DNA from: Treponema sp.
GTDB lineage: Bacteria; Spirochaetota; Spirochaetia; Treponematales; Breznakiellaceae
Length of the DNA: 32,264 bases
NCBI GenBank assembly: GCA_031290475.1
Contig: JAITNM010000112.1
Location: 1-32,264 of the forward strand
Direction: 5' to 3'
Shown piece by piece: positions 23,708 through 31,686 of the stretch. The notes below the pieces were generated by a model that worked only from the letters and a program-made list of their open reading frames with translations, did no database searches and had not been told where the DNA came from. A program made the translations under genes and the position numbers. Position 1 is the first letter of the stretch. Each line of letters begins with the position of its first letter.

Positions 23708-25290
23708 ACCGCACCTCCCTGGGGACCGTGCTCTCCGGTGAGTCCCAACATAGCCGCTACCAGCCGTTCTTCAAGCCGCTCATCCCCGCGAAGTTCGGCG
23801 CTGATCCTGCCTTCGTAAAAAACATAAATCCTGTCGGATATCTCCAGGAGTTCTTCATTATCGCTGGAACTGTAGAGGGCGCACATGCCGCCGGACGTAC
23901 ATTCCTTCAAAATCCGGTGAATCTCCTGGCGGGTGCTGATATCCACCCCCTTGGTGGGATCATCCAGCAACAGGAGATCCGGCGCAAGGGCTATCCAGCG
24001 CCCGATTACCAATTTTTGCTGATTACCGCCCGAAAGGGATGATGCGGGAAGATGCAGCCCTCCGGTGAGGATATTGTATTTATCAACCGCCTGCCGCGAA
24101 AAATTATCCACCGTACCGGGGCTGAGGAATGAAAAGGCCATCCCCTTGGTAACCGCCCCGGCGAATATATTTTCCGACACTGAGCGGATCGGAAAGATCG
24201 ATTCCTTGTTCCGGTCGCCGGAAATAAACCCCATACTCCGTTTTACCGCATCCGCGGGCTGATGGAACTTTGCTTTTTCAGTATGGAAGACAATATCCCC
24301 ATGGTCGTACTTCTCGTCCCCCAGAATGGCCCGCAGGAATTCCTGCTGTCCCTGACCGTCAAGTCCGCCGATACCGACAATCTCCCCGGCATAGGCTTGA
24401 AAATTAATACCCTGTAGTTTACCCCTAAGGGTAAGATCCTGTACCTTTAGTACAGCGGCCTCATCCGCCTTATGCGCGGCCCGGGGACCCCCGCCAGGCT
24501 GAAACGAAGTGAAATCGGAAGTTCCCCTCCGGACAGAATGATCCGTGCCGGTAATATCCGGCTTCTTGCCGGTCATGTGAAATACGACCGTCTCAAGGTC
24601 CATATCCCGAACGGAACCTACCGCCACCGTTTCCCCGCCCCGCAAGATAGTACAACTATCGCAGATCCGGTAGATTTCGTTCATCCGGTGGGTCACCATG
24701 ATTATCCCAAGGCCCTCCTGTTTCAATTCCCGAAGGGCCTCGAACAAAATATCCACCTCATCCGAATGCAGAGAGGCGGTGGCTTCATCCAATATCAGAA
24801 GCCGGGGTTTTGAGGCGATTGCCTTGGCAATCTCAATCATGCTTTGGGTTGAGGGCATAAGGCTTTGGACCAGCGCGTCGGGGCTGCATTCTATCCCCAG
24901 CCGCTTCATGTAAGCCAGGGCGAATTCCCGGGCCTTTGGCTTATTGATTATCCCGAAGGCGTTTTTGGGTTCCAGACCCATGACGATGTTATCAATAACA
25001 CTCATGGCGGGGACCAGGCTGAGATCCTGATAGGCCGTGGCGATACCCAGGGTCCGGGAATTGGCCGACGAATGGATATGAGCCGGCTTCCCGTTATAGG
25101 TCACGGTCCCCTTATCGGGGTTCACCAGGCCGCTCAACACCTTAACCAAGGTTGATTTTCCTGAACCGTTGGCCCCCAGCAAGGCCAGGATTTCACCGCC
25201 CCGCACCCTGAGGGACGCGTCCTTGAGCGCCACCACGGCGTCAAATTTCTTTGAGATTCCCTGCATTTCCAGCACAGGAGGGCCCTCCAT
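23704..25290 (-). CDS. Sugar ABC transporter ATP-binding protein, two-domain (RbsA/MglA type)
   Basis: This is a 528-residue double ATPase. Domain 1 has Walker A GANGSGKST and Walker B LLILDEATASL, but the signature between them reads LMPSTQSMIEIAKAI instead of the usual LSxGQQQ. Domain 2 has the degenerate Walker A typical of this family (GIGGLDGQGQQE) with a canonical signature LSGGNQQKLVIGRW and Walker B LLLLDDPTKGVD. A long linker (RRGTSDFTSFQPGGGP region) joins them. It powers the two permeases encoded next. The ATG at 25290 is used; Met9 is an alternative start closer to the family N-terminus. A strong hairpin in the gap after the binding-protein gene overlaps the only upstream AGG, so its translation may be tuned down. 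Confidence 0.92.
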   Translation of the reverse strand: MEGPPVLEMQGISKKFDAVVALKDASLRVRGGEILALLGANGSGKSTLVKVLSGLVNPDKGTVTYNGKPAHIHSSANSRTLGIATAYQDLSLVPAMSVIDNIVMGLEPKNAFGIINKPKAREFALAYMKRLGIECSPDALVQSLMPSTQSMIEIAKAIASKPRLLILDEATASLHSDEVDILFEALRELKQEGLGIIMVTHRMNEIYRICDSCTILRGGETVAVGSVRDMDLETVVFHMTGKKPDITGTDHSVRRGTSDFTSFQPGGGPRAAHKADEAAVLKVQDLTLRGKLQGINFQAYAGEIVGIGGLDGQGQQEFLRAILGDEKYDHGDIVFHTEKAKFHQPADAVKRSMGFISGDRNKESIFPIRSVSENIFAGAVTKGMAFSFLSPGTVDNFSRQAVDKYNILTGGLHLPASSLSGGNQQKLVIGRWIALAPDLLLLDDPTKGVDISTRQEIHRILKECTSGGMCALYSSSDNEELLEISDRIYVFYEGRISAELRGDERLEERLVAAMLGLTGEHGPQGGAV

Positions 25291-25295
25291 AAGTC

Positions 25296-25337
25296 AAGAA
25301 CCTATACTCCCTCTATATAAAAAGAGCATAGGTTCCT
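25296..25337 (-). promoter_or_regulatory. Intercistronic hairpin between binding protein and ATPase genes
   Basis: AGGAACCTATGCTC and GAGTATAGGTTCTT (minus strand) form a 14-bp stem with two non-Watson-Crick pairs and a 14-base AU-rich loop. A smaller perfect stem, TGTTCC/GGAACA, lies at 25377-25392 just after the binding-protein stop. Such structures often protect the binding-protein mRNA and lower expression of the distal genes. The larger one also buries the AGG nearest the ATPase start. Confidence 0.65.
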
Positions 25338-25400
25338 GTAATAAAGACTTAAAGACTAAAGGCGGATATTTGAGCTTGTTCCAACCGGAACAGCCTCGAT

Positions 25401-26483
25401 TTATTTGAAGTAGGCGCTGCGAGCCTGTTCCACAGACATATACGATGATACAGAGGTCGAATCGGGCATGTTCTTAATTGATTCAAGCCGTTCAGCCATG
25501 TTGTCCCGTGTCATAATCCACTGGGGCGCATAATATATGCTGTTTCCCTTTAGCCCGGATGATGCTATTCCATCCTTCAATTGTCTCCCCTGCCTCAGAT
25601 TTACCGCTATGGCCAATGCCGTCGCTCCGATTCCGGGGGGATTCTCCACTACGATAAACGGCATCACCAGCCGATCCTTGTTCAGGTTCGCCATCCGCCG
25701 GATCCAGGCCACTTCTTCCGATGAGGTGATACATCCGGGATAGGGGATCTTCGCTTCCTCTATCGCGCTTAATACACCCGTTGCCGCTTCCTGGTTGATG
25801 ATCCCGTCAAACTGAAGCCCGGATGCGATTATTTCTCCCATCAGCCGCTTCGAGTCCGTATCGACCCAGTTGTTCGCCACGGTCTTCACGATGTTCAAGC
25901 CCGCATTCGTCAGCTCCCGCACCCAGACCTCGCTCCTCATCTCGGACGCGGAGTTCCCGTCTATCCCGTTGAACTGCACTACCCTTTTCCCGCGTCCCAG
26001 GGTCTTGATCACAAAATCAGACTGGATCCGCGCCCATTCCCGCTGATCCACCACGACGTTCAGAATCTTCGCCGATTCATACTCGCAGTCCGCGTTCACG
26101 TAGGTGATCCCGGCCCGTACCGCCTTGTCGATGATCGGGTCCAGCCCGGTGGCCGCTATGGGGTTCACCATGATGATATCGTACCCTTCGTTCACGGTCT
26201 GCTCTATCTGCTGTGACTCCACCGCGGGGTCGTTATTCGCCGTAAACGTCGCATACTCCGAGATGATCCCCGACCCCCGCAGGGTCTTTACCGCCTCGGT
26301 CATCTGATCCTCGTACACTATCCGGTACGCGTTACCTTCTATTACCGCGTTGTGGGATGCCACCCGGAACCCCGATGTCTTCGGGGTTTTGGACTGCTGT
26401 CCGCCGCCTCCGGCCACCGCCGGGCTTACCACCCCCGCCAGCAATACGCTGACGCATACCAAAATACCTGCAAATTTTTTCAT
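25401..26483 (-). CDS. Periplasmic sugar-binding protein of the ABC importer (RbsB-like)
   Basis: This is a 360-residue exported binding protein. The start is ATG 26483, with AGGAGG four bases upstream; an open frame continues 72 bases further but would destroy the signal peptide. The signal peptide is MKKFAGILVCVSVLLAGVVSPAVA, cleaved before GGGGQQ. The mature protein has the sugar-binding periplasmic fold: IIMVNPIAATGLDPIIDKAV, ITYVNADCEY at the hinge, RVVQFNGIDGNSASEMRSE and FDGIINQEAATGVLSAIEEA in the second lobe. It opens the transcript that continues through the ATPase, permeases, dehydrogenase and epimerase, so its ligand is presumably their substrate. The ligand cannot be named from sequence. 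Confidence 0.92.
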   Translation of the reverse strand: MKKFAGILVCVSVLLAGVVSPAVAGGGGQQSKTPKTSGFRVASHNAVIEGNAYRIVYEDQMTEAVKTLRGSGIISEYATFTANNDPAVESQQIEQTVNEGYDIIMVNPIAATGLDPIIDKAVRAGITYVNADCEYESAKILNVVVDQREWARIQSDFVIKTLGRGKRVVQFNGIDGNSASEMRSEVWVRELTNAGLNIVKTVANNWVDTDSKRLMGEIIASGLQFDGIINQEAATGVLSAIEEAKIPYPGCITSSEEVAWIRRMANLNKDRLVMPFIVVENPPGIGATALAIAVNLRQGRQLKDGIASSGLKGNSIYYAPQWIMTRDNMAERLESIKNMPDSTSVSSYMSVEQARSAYFK

Positions 26484-26543
26484 GTTTCCTCCTGGTTTCT
26501 GTTCTATGCTGCGGTTCCTACCGCCCCTTAGGACAATAAGACC

Positions 26544-26583
26544 ATAATGAATCATTATAGAAGAACATTACGGAATATGTCAA
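26544..26583 (-). promoter_or_regulatory. Consensus promoter and candidate operator of the sugar block
   Basis: Minus strand TTGACA (26583-26578), 18 bases, TATAAT (26559-26554). A perfect palindrome, ATAATGATTCATTAT (26558-26544), overlaps the -10 box and the expected start, an ideal position for a repressor. No regulator gene for it is visible in the window. Confidence 0.72.
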
Positions 26584-26610
26584 CAAAATTCAGCAATTCA
26601 GCCAGGGCCA

Positions 26611-26660
26611 ACGCATTTACTTTGAAAGCGCCGGAATTTGGTGTCTGACACCAAATGCGT
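26611..26660. repeat. Overlapping, mutually exclusive hairpins upstream of trpS
   Basis: A perfect palindrome at 26636-26656 has arms ATTTGGTGTC and GACACCAAAT around a single T. An outer pair, ACGCATTT (26611-26618) and AAATGCGT (26653-26660), shares the AAAT with it, so the two stems exclude each other. It could be a repeat relic or a leader switch for trpS. Confidence 0.6.
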
Positions 26661-26691
26661 CTTTACATGAAAGCCCTATTCCGGCTATTTT

Positions 26692-27732
26692 ATGATTATG
26701 AAAAAAGTCGCTTTAACTGGAATAAAACCTACAGGAATACTCCACATTGGAAATTACTTCGGCGCCATCAAGCCCGCCCTGGAGCTGGCTAAAGAGTACG
26801 ATGCCCGTTATTTCATCGCCGACTATCATGCCCTTAACACCATGAAAGACCCGAAGGAACTTTCGGCGACCATACGCCAGGTGGCGGCAGGCTGGCTTTC
26901 CTCCGGCCTGGACCCGGAAAAGGTGATCTTCTACCGCCAAAGCTCCATCCCCGAAACCTTTGAGCTTACCACTATTCTCATGGCCTTTACCGCTAAGGGG
27001 CTCATGAACCGGGCCCATGCCTACAAGGCGGCGGTTCAGGAAAATACCGAAAAGGGCGACGATCCCGACGGGGGGATCAACATGGGCCTCTTTACCTACC
27101 CGGTGCTCATGGCGGCGGACATCCTCCTCTTTGATTCCGATGTCGTGCCGGTGGGGAAAGACCAGGTGCAGCATGTGGAAATGGCCCAGGATATAGCCCA
27201 GTCCCTGAACTACAATTACCAAGGAGAACGTGAGTTCTCAGAACGCCAGTTCTCCAGGGAGCTGCTCAGGTTACCCCGGGCGGCGGTCCAGGAAAACGTC
27301 GCGGTAGTACCCGGCCTTGACGGGAGGAAGATGAGTAAGAGTTACGGTAATGTAATTCCCCTCTTTGCCCCGGAAAAGGAACTCAGAAAACTCATCATGC
27401 GGATCGTTACCAATTCACAGGGCGTAGATGAACCTAAGGATCCCGATACATCCCAGATATATTTGCTGTACAAACTCTTCGCCACCGGTGAAGAACAGGC
27501 TTCCCTGGCGAAACGTTACCGCCAGGGCGGCATGGGCTGGGGCGAGGCAAAGGAGGCGCTCTTTGCCGCGGCAAACCGGACCCTTGCCCCTATCCGGGAA
27601 AAATTTGACGCGCTCATGGCGGACCCGAAAAAGCTCGACGCCATTCTGGAAGAGGGCGCGGAAAAAGCGCGGCCCATTGCGGCAGCCACGGTGGCCAGGG
27701 TCCGGAAGGCTGCGGGAATCGACTTCTCATGA
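26692..27732 (+). CDS. trpS: Tryptophanyl-tRNA synthetase
   Basis: This 346-residue class I aminoacyl-tRNA synthetase charges tRNA-Trp. The ATP-binding HIGH motif appears as HIGN (18-21) inside GILHIGNYFGA, and KMSKS is at 213-217 (PGLDGRKMSKSYGN). FIADYHALN and VPVGKDQVQHVEMAQDIA are further family signatures, and the length is typical. ATG 26692 and ATG 26698 are both possible; neither has a clear ribosome binding site, and the second gives the more usual MKKVALTG start. No T-box is visible upstream, only the paired palindromes. Its stop overlaps the start of a glycosidase gene by four bases, an unusual partner for a housekeeping synthetase. Confidence 0.95.
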   Translation: MIMKKVALTGIKPTGILHIGNYFGAIKPALELAKEYDARYFIADYHALNTMKDPKELSATIRQVAAGWLSSGLDPEKVIFYRQSSIPETFELTTILMAFTAKGLMNRAHAYKAAVQENTEKGDDPDGGINMGLFTYPVLMAADILLFDSDVVPVGKDQVQHVEMAQDIAQSLNYNYQGEREFSERQFSRELLRLPRAAVQENVAVVPGLDGRKMSKSYGNVIPLFAPEKELRKLIMRIVTNSQGVDEPKDPDTSQIYLLYKLFATGEEQASLAKRYRQGGMGWGEAKEALFAAANRTLAPIREKFDALMADPKKLDAILEEGAEKARPIAAATVARVRKAAGIDFS

Positions 27733-30125
27733 AGCATATAAAATACCATTACGATTTAAATGATGATTGGGAATTTTTTTCTGTTTACCGGGATTCTTTG
27801 CAAACCGGCGGTGAAGCCGGTGAGGGAGAAAAAGTACGGCTGCCCCATACGGTAAAAAATATCCCCCTAAGTTACTGCGATGAAAAGAGTTATCAAATGG
27901 TTTCGGCGTATCGCAGGAAACTCAGGGCGGATAAAGAATGGCAGGGTAAACGGGCGTTCCTTAACATTGGCGCGGCGGCCCACTGCGCGGAAGTATTTGT
28001 AAACGGAACCTTTGCGGGGGAGCACCGCTGCGGGTACACCGCCTTTACCGTTGACATCACCGGTTTTCTTGACTACGACAGGGATAATGTTATCCTCATT
28101 AAAGTTGATTCCCGGGAAAGCAGGAACGTACCTCCCTTCGGCTTTGTGATCGATTACCTTACCTACGGCGGCATGTACCGCGAAGTCAGCCTGGATATTA
28201 AAAACCCTTCGCACATCTCCGGTTTATTTGCCAAGCCGGGGGAGGAAGACGGAGAGGCTGTTCTTAACTGCGATGTATTCGTAAACCGCGAGGGGTTAAC
28301 GGTAAAAGGCGCCGTCTATGATGGAGAAAAGCTTATAGCCGATCTGGGAACTGCCCGGACAAACGGGGACAGGGCCCGCTTTACCCGGAAAATTTCCGGC
28401 GCCAGGCTATGGCATATCCTGGATCCCGCCCTTTACACCCTGCGGGTGGAACTCTTCGATCCGGAAGACAGTAATGCTGTCAGCGTTATTGATATAAAAG
28501 AGCTAAAAATAGGATTCAGAACATGCGAATTCCGTTCCGATGGTTTTTATTTGAACGGAGAAAAAATCATTCTCCGGGGTCTTAACCGGCACCAGAGCTG
28601 GCCCTATGTGGGGTATGCCATGCCGAAGCGCCCTCAGCGGTTCGACGCGGATATCCTCAAATACGAGCTTAAATGCAACGCGGTACGGACCAGCCACTAC
28701 CCCCAGAGCCATCATTTTATCAGCCGCTGCGATGAAATTGGCCTTTTGGTTTTCACCGAAATTCCGGGCTGGCAGCACATTGGCGACAATGCCTGGAAGG
28801 ATGAGGCCTGCAAAAATACCCGGGACATGGTAATCGAATACCGCAACCACCCGTCGATAATTCTATGGGGGGTACGGATCAATGAATCCCAGGATGACGA
28901 TGAATTCTACGCCCGCACCAACGCTATCGCCCATGAACTCGATCCTACCCGCCAGACCGGAGGCGTGCGTTTTATCAGCAAAAGCCATCTTCTGGAGGAT
29001 GTGTATACCCTGAACGACTTCAGCCATGACGGAACAAACGCCGGGGTCAGGCCGAAAAAAGAGGGCACTGCGGATATGTCCAAGGGCTATATGGTGACCG
29101 AATACTGCGGGCACATGTATCCCACCAAAACCTACGACGACGAGCCCCATCAGCTTAACCACGTCCTGCGCCATGCCCGGGTGCTGAACGACGCCGCTTC
29201 CCACCGCGATATTGCCGGGACCTTTGGCTGGTGTTTTGCGGACTACAATACCCACGCCAGTTTTGGAAGCGGAGACCGGATCTGCCACCATGGCGTGATG
29301 GACATGTTCCGCAATCCAAAACCGGCGGCTGGGGTTTACAAAAGCCAGCAGGATGAAGAGCCTTTTCTTGGGGTAACAAGCAGTATGAATATCGGGGATT
29401 ACCCCGGGGGCTACCTGAAGGATGTTTATGTCTTCTCCAATGCCGATACCATACGGTATTACAAGGACAACGTATTCATCAGCGAAACTGCTCCCAGCCG
29501 GGAATTCCCCGCCCTTGCTCATAGCCCCTTTCACGTCATCGACTTAATCGGAAACCAAATTGTTGAAAACGGCGATCTTGACGCGGCTTCCGCGAAAACA
29601 TTCAAGAAACTGGTCCGCGCCGTGCTGCAATACGGGCCGGACAGGCTTCCGCTGGTAGAAAAACTGCGGTTCTTCTGGTTCATTGCCGTTAAACGGATAA
29701 GTATGAAAAAGTTATACGCCCTGGTGGGAAAATACGTAATCAACTGGGGCAGCGGAACTAATTCCCATCGTTTTGAAGCGCTGAAGAACGGCAGGGTAAT
29801 AGCGGCGCTCACCAGGGAACCGGTAGAATCCCCGGACCTGGAGCTTATTGCGGATACGGCGATTCTGAGGGAAGAGGAAACCTACGATGCCGCAACGGTA
29901 CGGATCCTCGGGGTGGATCAAAACGGCAACATACTCCCCTACTTGTTTGAACCCCTGGAGCTTGCTATAAGCGGTCCCGGCGAAATCATAGGCCCCAGGG
30001 TGATTGCCCTGCAAGGCGGCATGGCGGGGACCTATGTAAAAACGACCGGCGGCAAGGGCACGGTACGGTTGACGGTAAAGACCCACGGATTTGCGCCCAA
30101 AATCCTGGACTTCGAAGTACAATAG
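27729..30125 (+). CDS. Glycoside hydrolase family 2 enzyme (beta-galactosidase/glucuronidase-like), cytoplasmic
   Basis: This 798-residue GH2 enzyme has an N-terminal jelly-roll sugar-binding domain (about 1-160), an immunoglobulin-like domain (160-265), a TIM-barrel catalytic domain (265-560) and C-terminal Ig-like domains (about 670-798). The acid/base is Glu386 (GVRINES) and the nucleophile Glu458 (MVTEYCGHM), both within expected family contexts, so it should be an active retaining beta-glycosidase. LRGLNRHQSWPYVG and CNAVRTSHYPQ are typical GH2 barrel motifs. No signal peptide is present, so it acts on imported glycosides or oligosaccharides. The subfamily specificity (galactose, glucuronate, mannose) is not clear. 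ATGA (27729-27732) couples it to trpS; a toxin-like gene follows after 15 bases. Confidence 0.93.
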   Translation: MKHIKYHYDLNDDWEFFSVYRDSLQTGGEAGEGEKVRLPHTVKNIPLSYCDEKSYQMVSAYRRKLRADKEWQGKRAFLNIGAAAHCAEVFVNGTFAGEHRCGYTAFTVDITGFLDYDRDNVILIKVDSRESRNVPPFGFVIDYLTYGGMYREVSLDIKNPSHISGLFAKPGEEDGEAVLNCDVFVNREGLTVKGAVYDGEKLIADLGTARTNGDRARFTRKISGARLWHILDPALYTLRVELFDPEDSNAVSVIDIKELKIGFRTCEFRSDGFYLNGEKIILRGLNRHQSWPYVGYAMPKRPQRFDADILKYELKCNAVRTSHYPQSHHFISRCDEIGLLVFTEIPGWQHIGDNAWKDEACKNTRDMVIEYRNHPSIILWGVRINESQDDDEFYARTNAIAHELDPTRQTGGVRFISKSHLLEDVYTLNDFSHDGTNAGVRPKKEGTADMSKGYMVTEYCGHMYPTKTYDDEPHQLNHVLRHARVLNDAASHRDIAGTFGWCFADYNTHASFGSGDRICHHGVMDMFRNPKPAAGVYKSQQDEEPFLGVTSSMNIGDYPGGYLKDVYVFSNADTIRYYKDNVFISETAPSREFPALAHSPFHVIDLIGNQIVENGDLDAASAKTFKKLVRAVLQYGPDRLPLVEKLRFFWFIAVKRISMKKLYALVGKYVINWGSGTNSHRFEALKNGRVIAALTREPVESPDLELIADTAILREEETYDAATVRILGVDQNGNILPYLFEPLELAISGPGEIIGPRVIALQGGMAGTYVKTTGGKGTVRLTVKTHGFAPKILDFEVQ

Positions 30126-30140
30126 CGGTAGAATAGAACT

Positions 30141-30395
30141 ATGGAGCCGGGGATTATATGCATCCCATCCGCATTCAAGCATGGGATTACTGTAGAGAAC
30201 ATTCGATGGGCTTTATTGCACCATCTGGCGGATGGAAGTATTGAGGAAGCCGATGAAAACAAGTATATTGCCATCGGCTTTGGCAAATCCGGTAATTTGC
30301 TTGAAATTATGTATAATCATATAGATGAGCAGACCGTTAAGGTGTTTCATGCTGTGAAATGCCGTAAACAGCTTCGTGAAAATTTAGGTATATAG
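30141..30395 (+). CDS. Small BrnT-like putative toxin
   Basis: This is an 84-residue protein. FKHGITVENIRWALLHH opens it, and KYIAIGFGKSGNLLEIMYNHI followed by VKVFHAVKCRKQL makes a beta-sheet plus basic tail reminiscent of BrnT/RelE-fold mRNA interferases, in which the last strand carries basic catalytic residues (compare the RIISARKA motif of BrnT). The gene precedes a small gene with a ribbon-helix-helix-like C-terminus, the toxin-first order of brnTA. It has only a weak ribosome binding site and may depend on the upstream glycosidase transcript. The assignment rests on pattern resemblance and context, not on a proven match; a non-toxin conserved protein is possible. Confidence 0.6.
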   Translation: MEPGIICIPSAFKHGITVENIRWALLHHLADGSIEEADENKYIAIGFGKSGNLLEIMYNHIDEQTVKVFHAVKCRKQLRENLGI

Positions 30396-30403
30396 GGAAA
30401 ACT

Positions 30404-30634
30404 ATGGCAGACATGACAGACGAAGAATATGACGCTCTTGACGAACTTTGGACGAAAACAACCCCCAAGGTGAATTTCTCGCGGCCCGGTGTTTTTGCCC
30501 GCCAGCGTTACCTTTTGGATTGCTTGGACACTGTCACCGCAAATTACATTCAAGCTTGCGCGGAAGCCGCCAATCAGACTCCGGCGCAGGTTATCGGAAA
30601 AATGGTACGGGAAAAAATCGCTGTCTTCCCATAA
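30404..30634 (+). CDS. Small ribbon-helix-helix-like putative antitoxin
   Basis: This is a 76-residue acidic-start protein (MADMTDEEYDALDELWTKTTPKVNF). The first half resembles the flexible toxin-binding part of BrnA/CopG-type antitoxins. The second half fits a ribbon-helix-helix: strand LLDCLD, helix TANYIQACAEAANQT, then helix PAQVIGKMVREKIA. Antitoxins of this type neutralise the partner and repress their own promoter as dimers. The gene starts nine bases after the putative toxin stop, with AGGGA as ribosome binding site. Together they form a plausible two-gene type II module downstream of the glycosidase. Confidence 0.62.
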   Translation: MADMTDEEYDALDELWTKTTPKVNFSRPGVFARQRYLLDCLDTVTANYIQACAEAANQTPAQVIGKMVREKIAVFP

Positions 30635-30650
30635 CAGTACTTAGACCCCC

Positions 30651-30671
30651 GGCGCCTTTCTTGAGGCGTCC
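30651..30671. terminator. Weak hairpin between convergent genes
   Basis: GGCGCCT and AGGCGTCC pair with one bulged base around a six-base loop. There is no good T-run on either side. It could act as a bidirectional terminator between the antitoxin-like gene and the permease gene. Confidence 0.3.
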
Positions 30672-30699
30672 GTTGTGAAAGTTTGAATTGCCGGCGGCA

Positions 30700-31686
30700 T
30701 CACTTTTTTCCGCCCACCGCGACAATAAAGCGCTGAAGGCCGATAAAGACAAGCAACAAGATACCCACGGTAATTTTTGTCCACCAGGAATTGATAGTCC
30801 CGTTAAACATGATCAGGGACTGGATGATGGCCAGGGTGAGCACCCCGAAAATTGAGCCGTATACATAGCCCACGCCGCCCGAAAGCAGGGTGCCCCCGAT
30901 AACCACCGCGGCGATGGCATCCATCTCCATGCCCTGACAATGCAGGCCGTAACCCGAAAGCATGTAAAGGCTGAACACCACCCCGGCCACAGCGGAGCAG
31001 AAGCCGTTAATCGTGTAAATCAGAATTTTGGTACGCTTTACCGGAATGCCCAGGAGGATGGCCGACTGCTCGTTCCCGCCTACGGCGTAGATGTTCCGTC
31101 CAAACTTCGTGTGCAGCGAAAGGTAGATAATCGCCGCCACCATCACGATGGCGATAATCACGTTGAGCGAAATAAACCAGTCGCCGAAGCGCAGCTTCCA
31201 GAGGGCCAGGTCGTACAGTGTTTTGTTCTTAATGGAGATGGACTGTATGCTGATGAGATAACAGGCGCCCCGTGCAAAAAACATCCCCGCCAGGGTGGCG
31301 ATAAAGGGCGGCACTTTCCAGCAGGCGATGATGCAGCCCATGAGGAAACCGATGAGGGCCCCTGCGGCCAGGGCGGTCGCCACCGCGAAGAGGGCGTCGA
31401 CTTTTGCGAACTCCGTCATGGACGAGATGATCATGGTGGTCAGGGCCACCACGGAACCCACCGAAAGGTCGATGCCCCCGGAGAGGATCACCAGCGTCAT
31501 GCCCATGGCCGAGACCAGGAGAAAAGACTTGTCGATGAACAGATTAAAGAAGGTCTGCAGGTCAAAGAAGCCCCGGTAGGACACGGAGCCGAAAATAAAG
31601 GCGATAAAGAACAGGGCAGTGGCGGCCACTACCGAAAGATATTTGGTGGTAAAGTTTTCCATCCTTTGTGTGGTTGCTTTGCTCAT
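30700..31686 (-). CDS. Sugar ABC transporter permease (RbsC family)
   Basis: This is a 328-residue permease with about eight to ten membrane segments. GGIDLSVGSVVALTTMIISS, the coupling segment SAILLGIPVKRTKILIYTING and MDAIAAVVIGGTLLSGGVGY are the family signatures. It pairs with the permease gene immediately upstream (four-base ATGA overlap, 31683-31686), so this system also uses two unlike permeases. The rest (ATPase, binding protein) should lie beyond the right edge. It is not close enough to the permeases at 1-351 or 21637-23707 to be a recent copy. Confidence 0.92.
   Translation of the reverse strand: MSKATTQRMENFTTKYLSVVAATALFFIAFIFGSVSYRGFFDLQTFFNLFIDKSFLLVSAMGMTLVILSGGIDLSVGSVVALTTMIISSMTEFAKVDALFAVATALAAGALIGFLMGCIIACWKVPPFIATLAGMFFARGACYLISIQSISIKNKTLYDLALWKLRFGDWFISLNVIIAIVMVAAIIYLSLHTKFGRNIYAVGGNEQSAILLGIPVKRTKILIYTINGFCSAVAGVVFSLYMLSGYGLHCQGMEMDAIAAVVIGGTLLSGGVGYVYGSIFGVLTLAIIQSLIMFNGTINSWWTKITVGILLLVFIGLQRFIVAVGGKK

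Noticed and set aside
26484-26555. Extended N-terminus of the binding protein
   Set aside because: It would bury the signal peptide behind 24 residues, overlaps the candidate operator, and the internal ATG has an AGGAGG.
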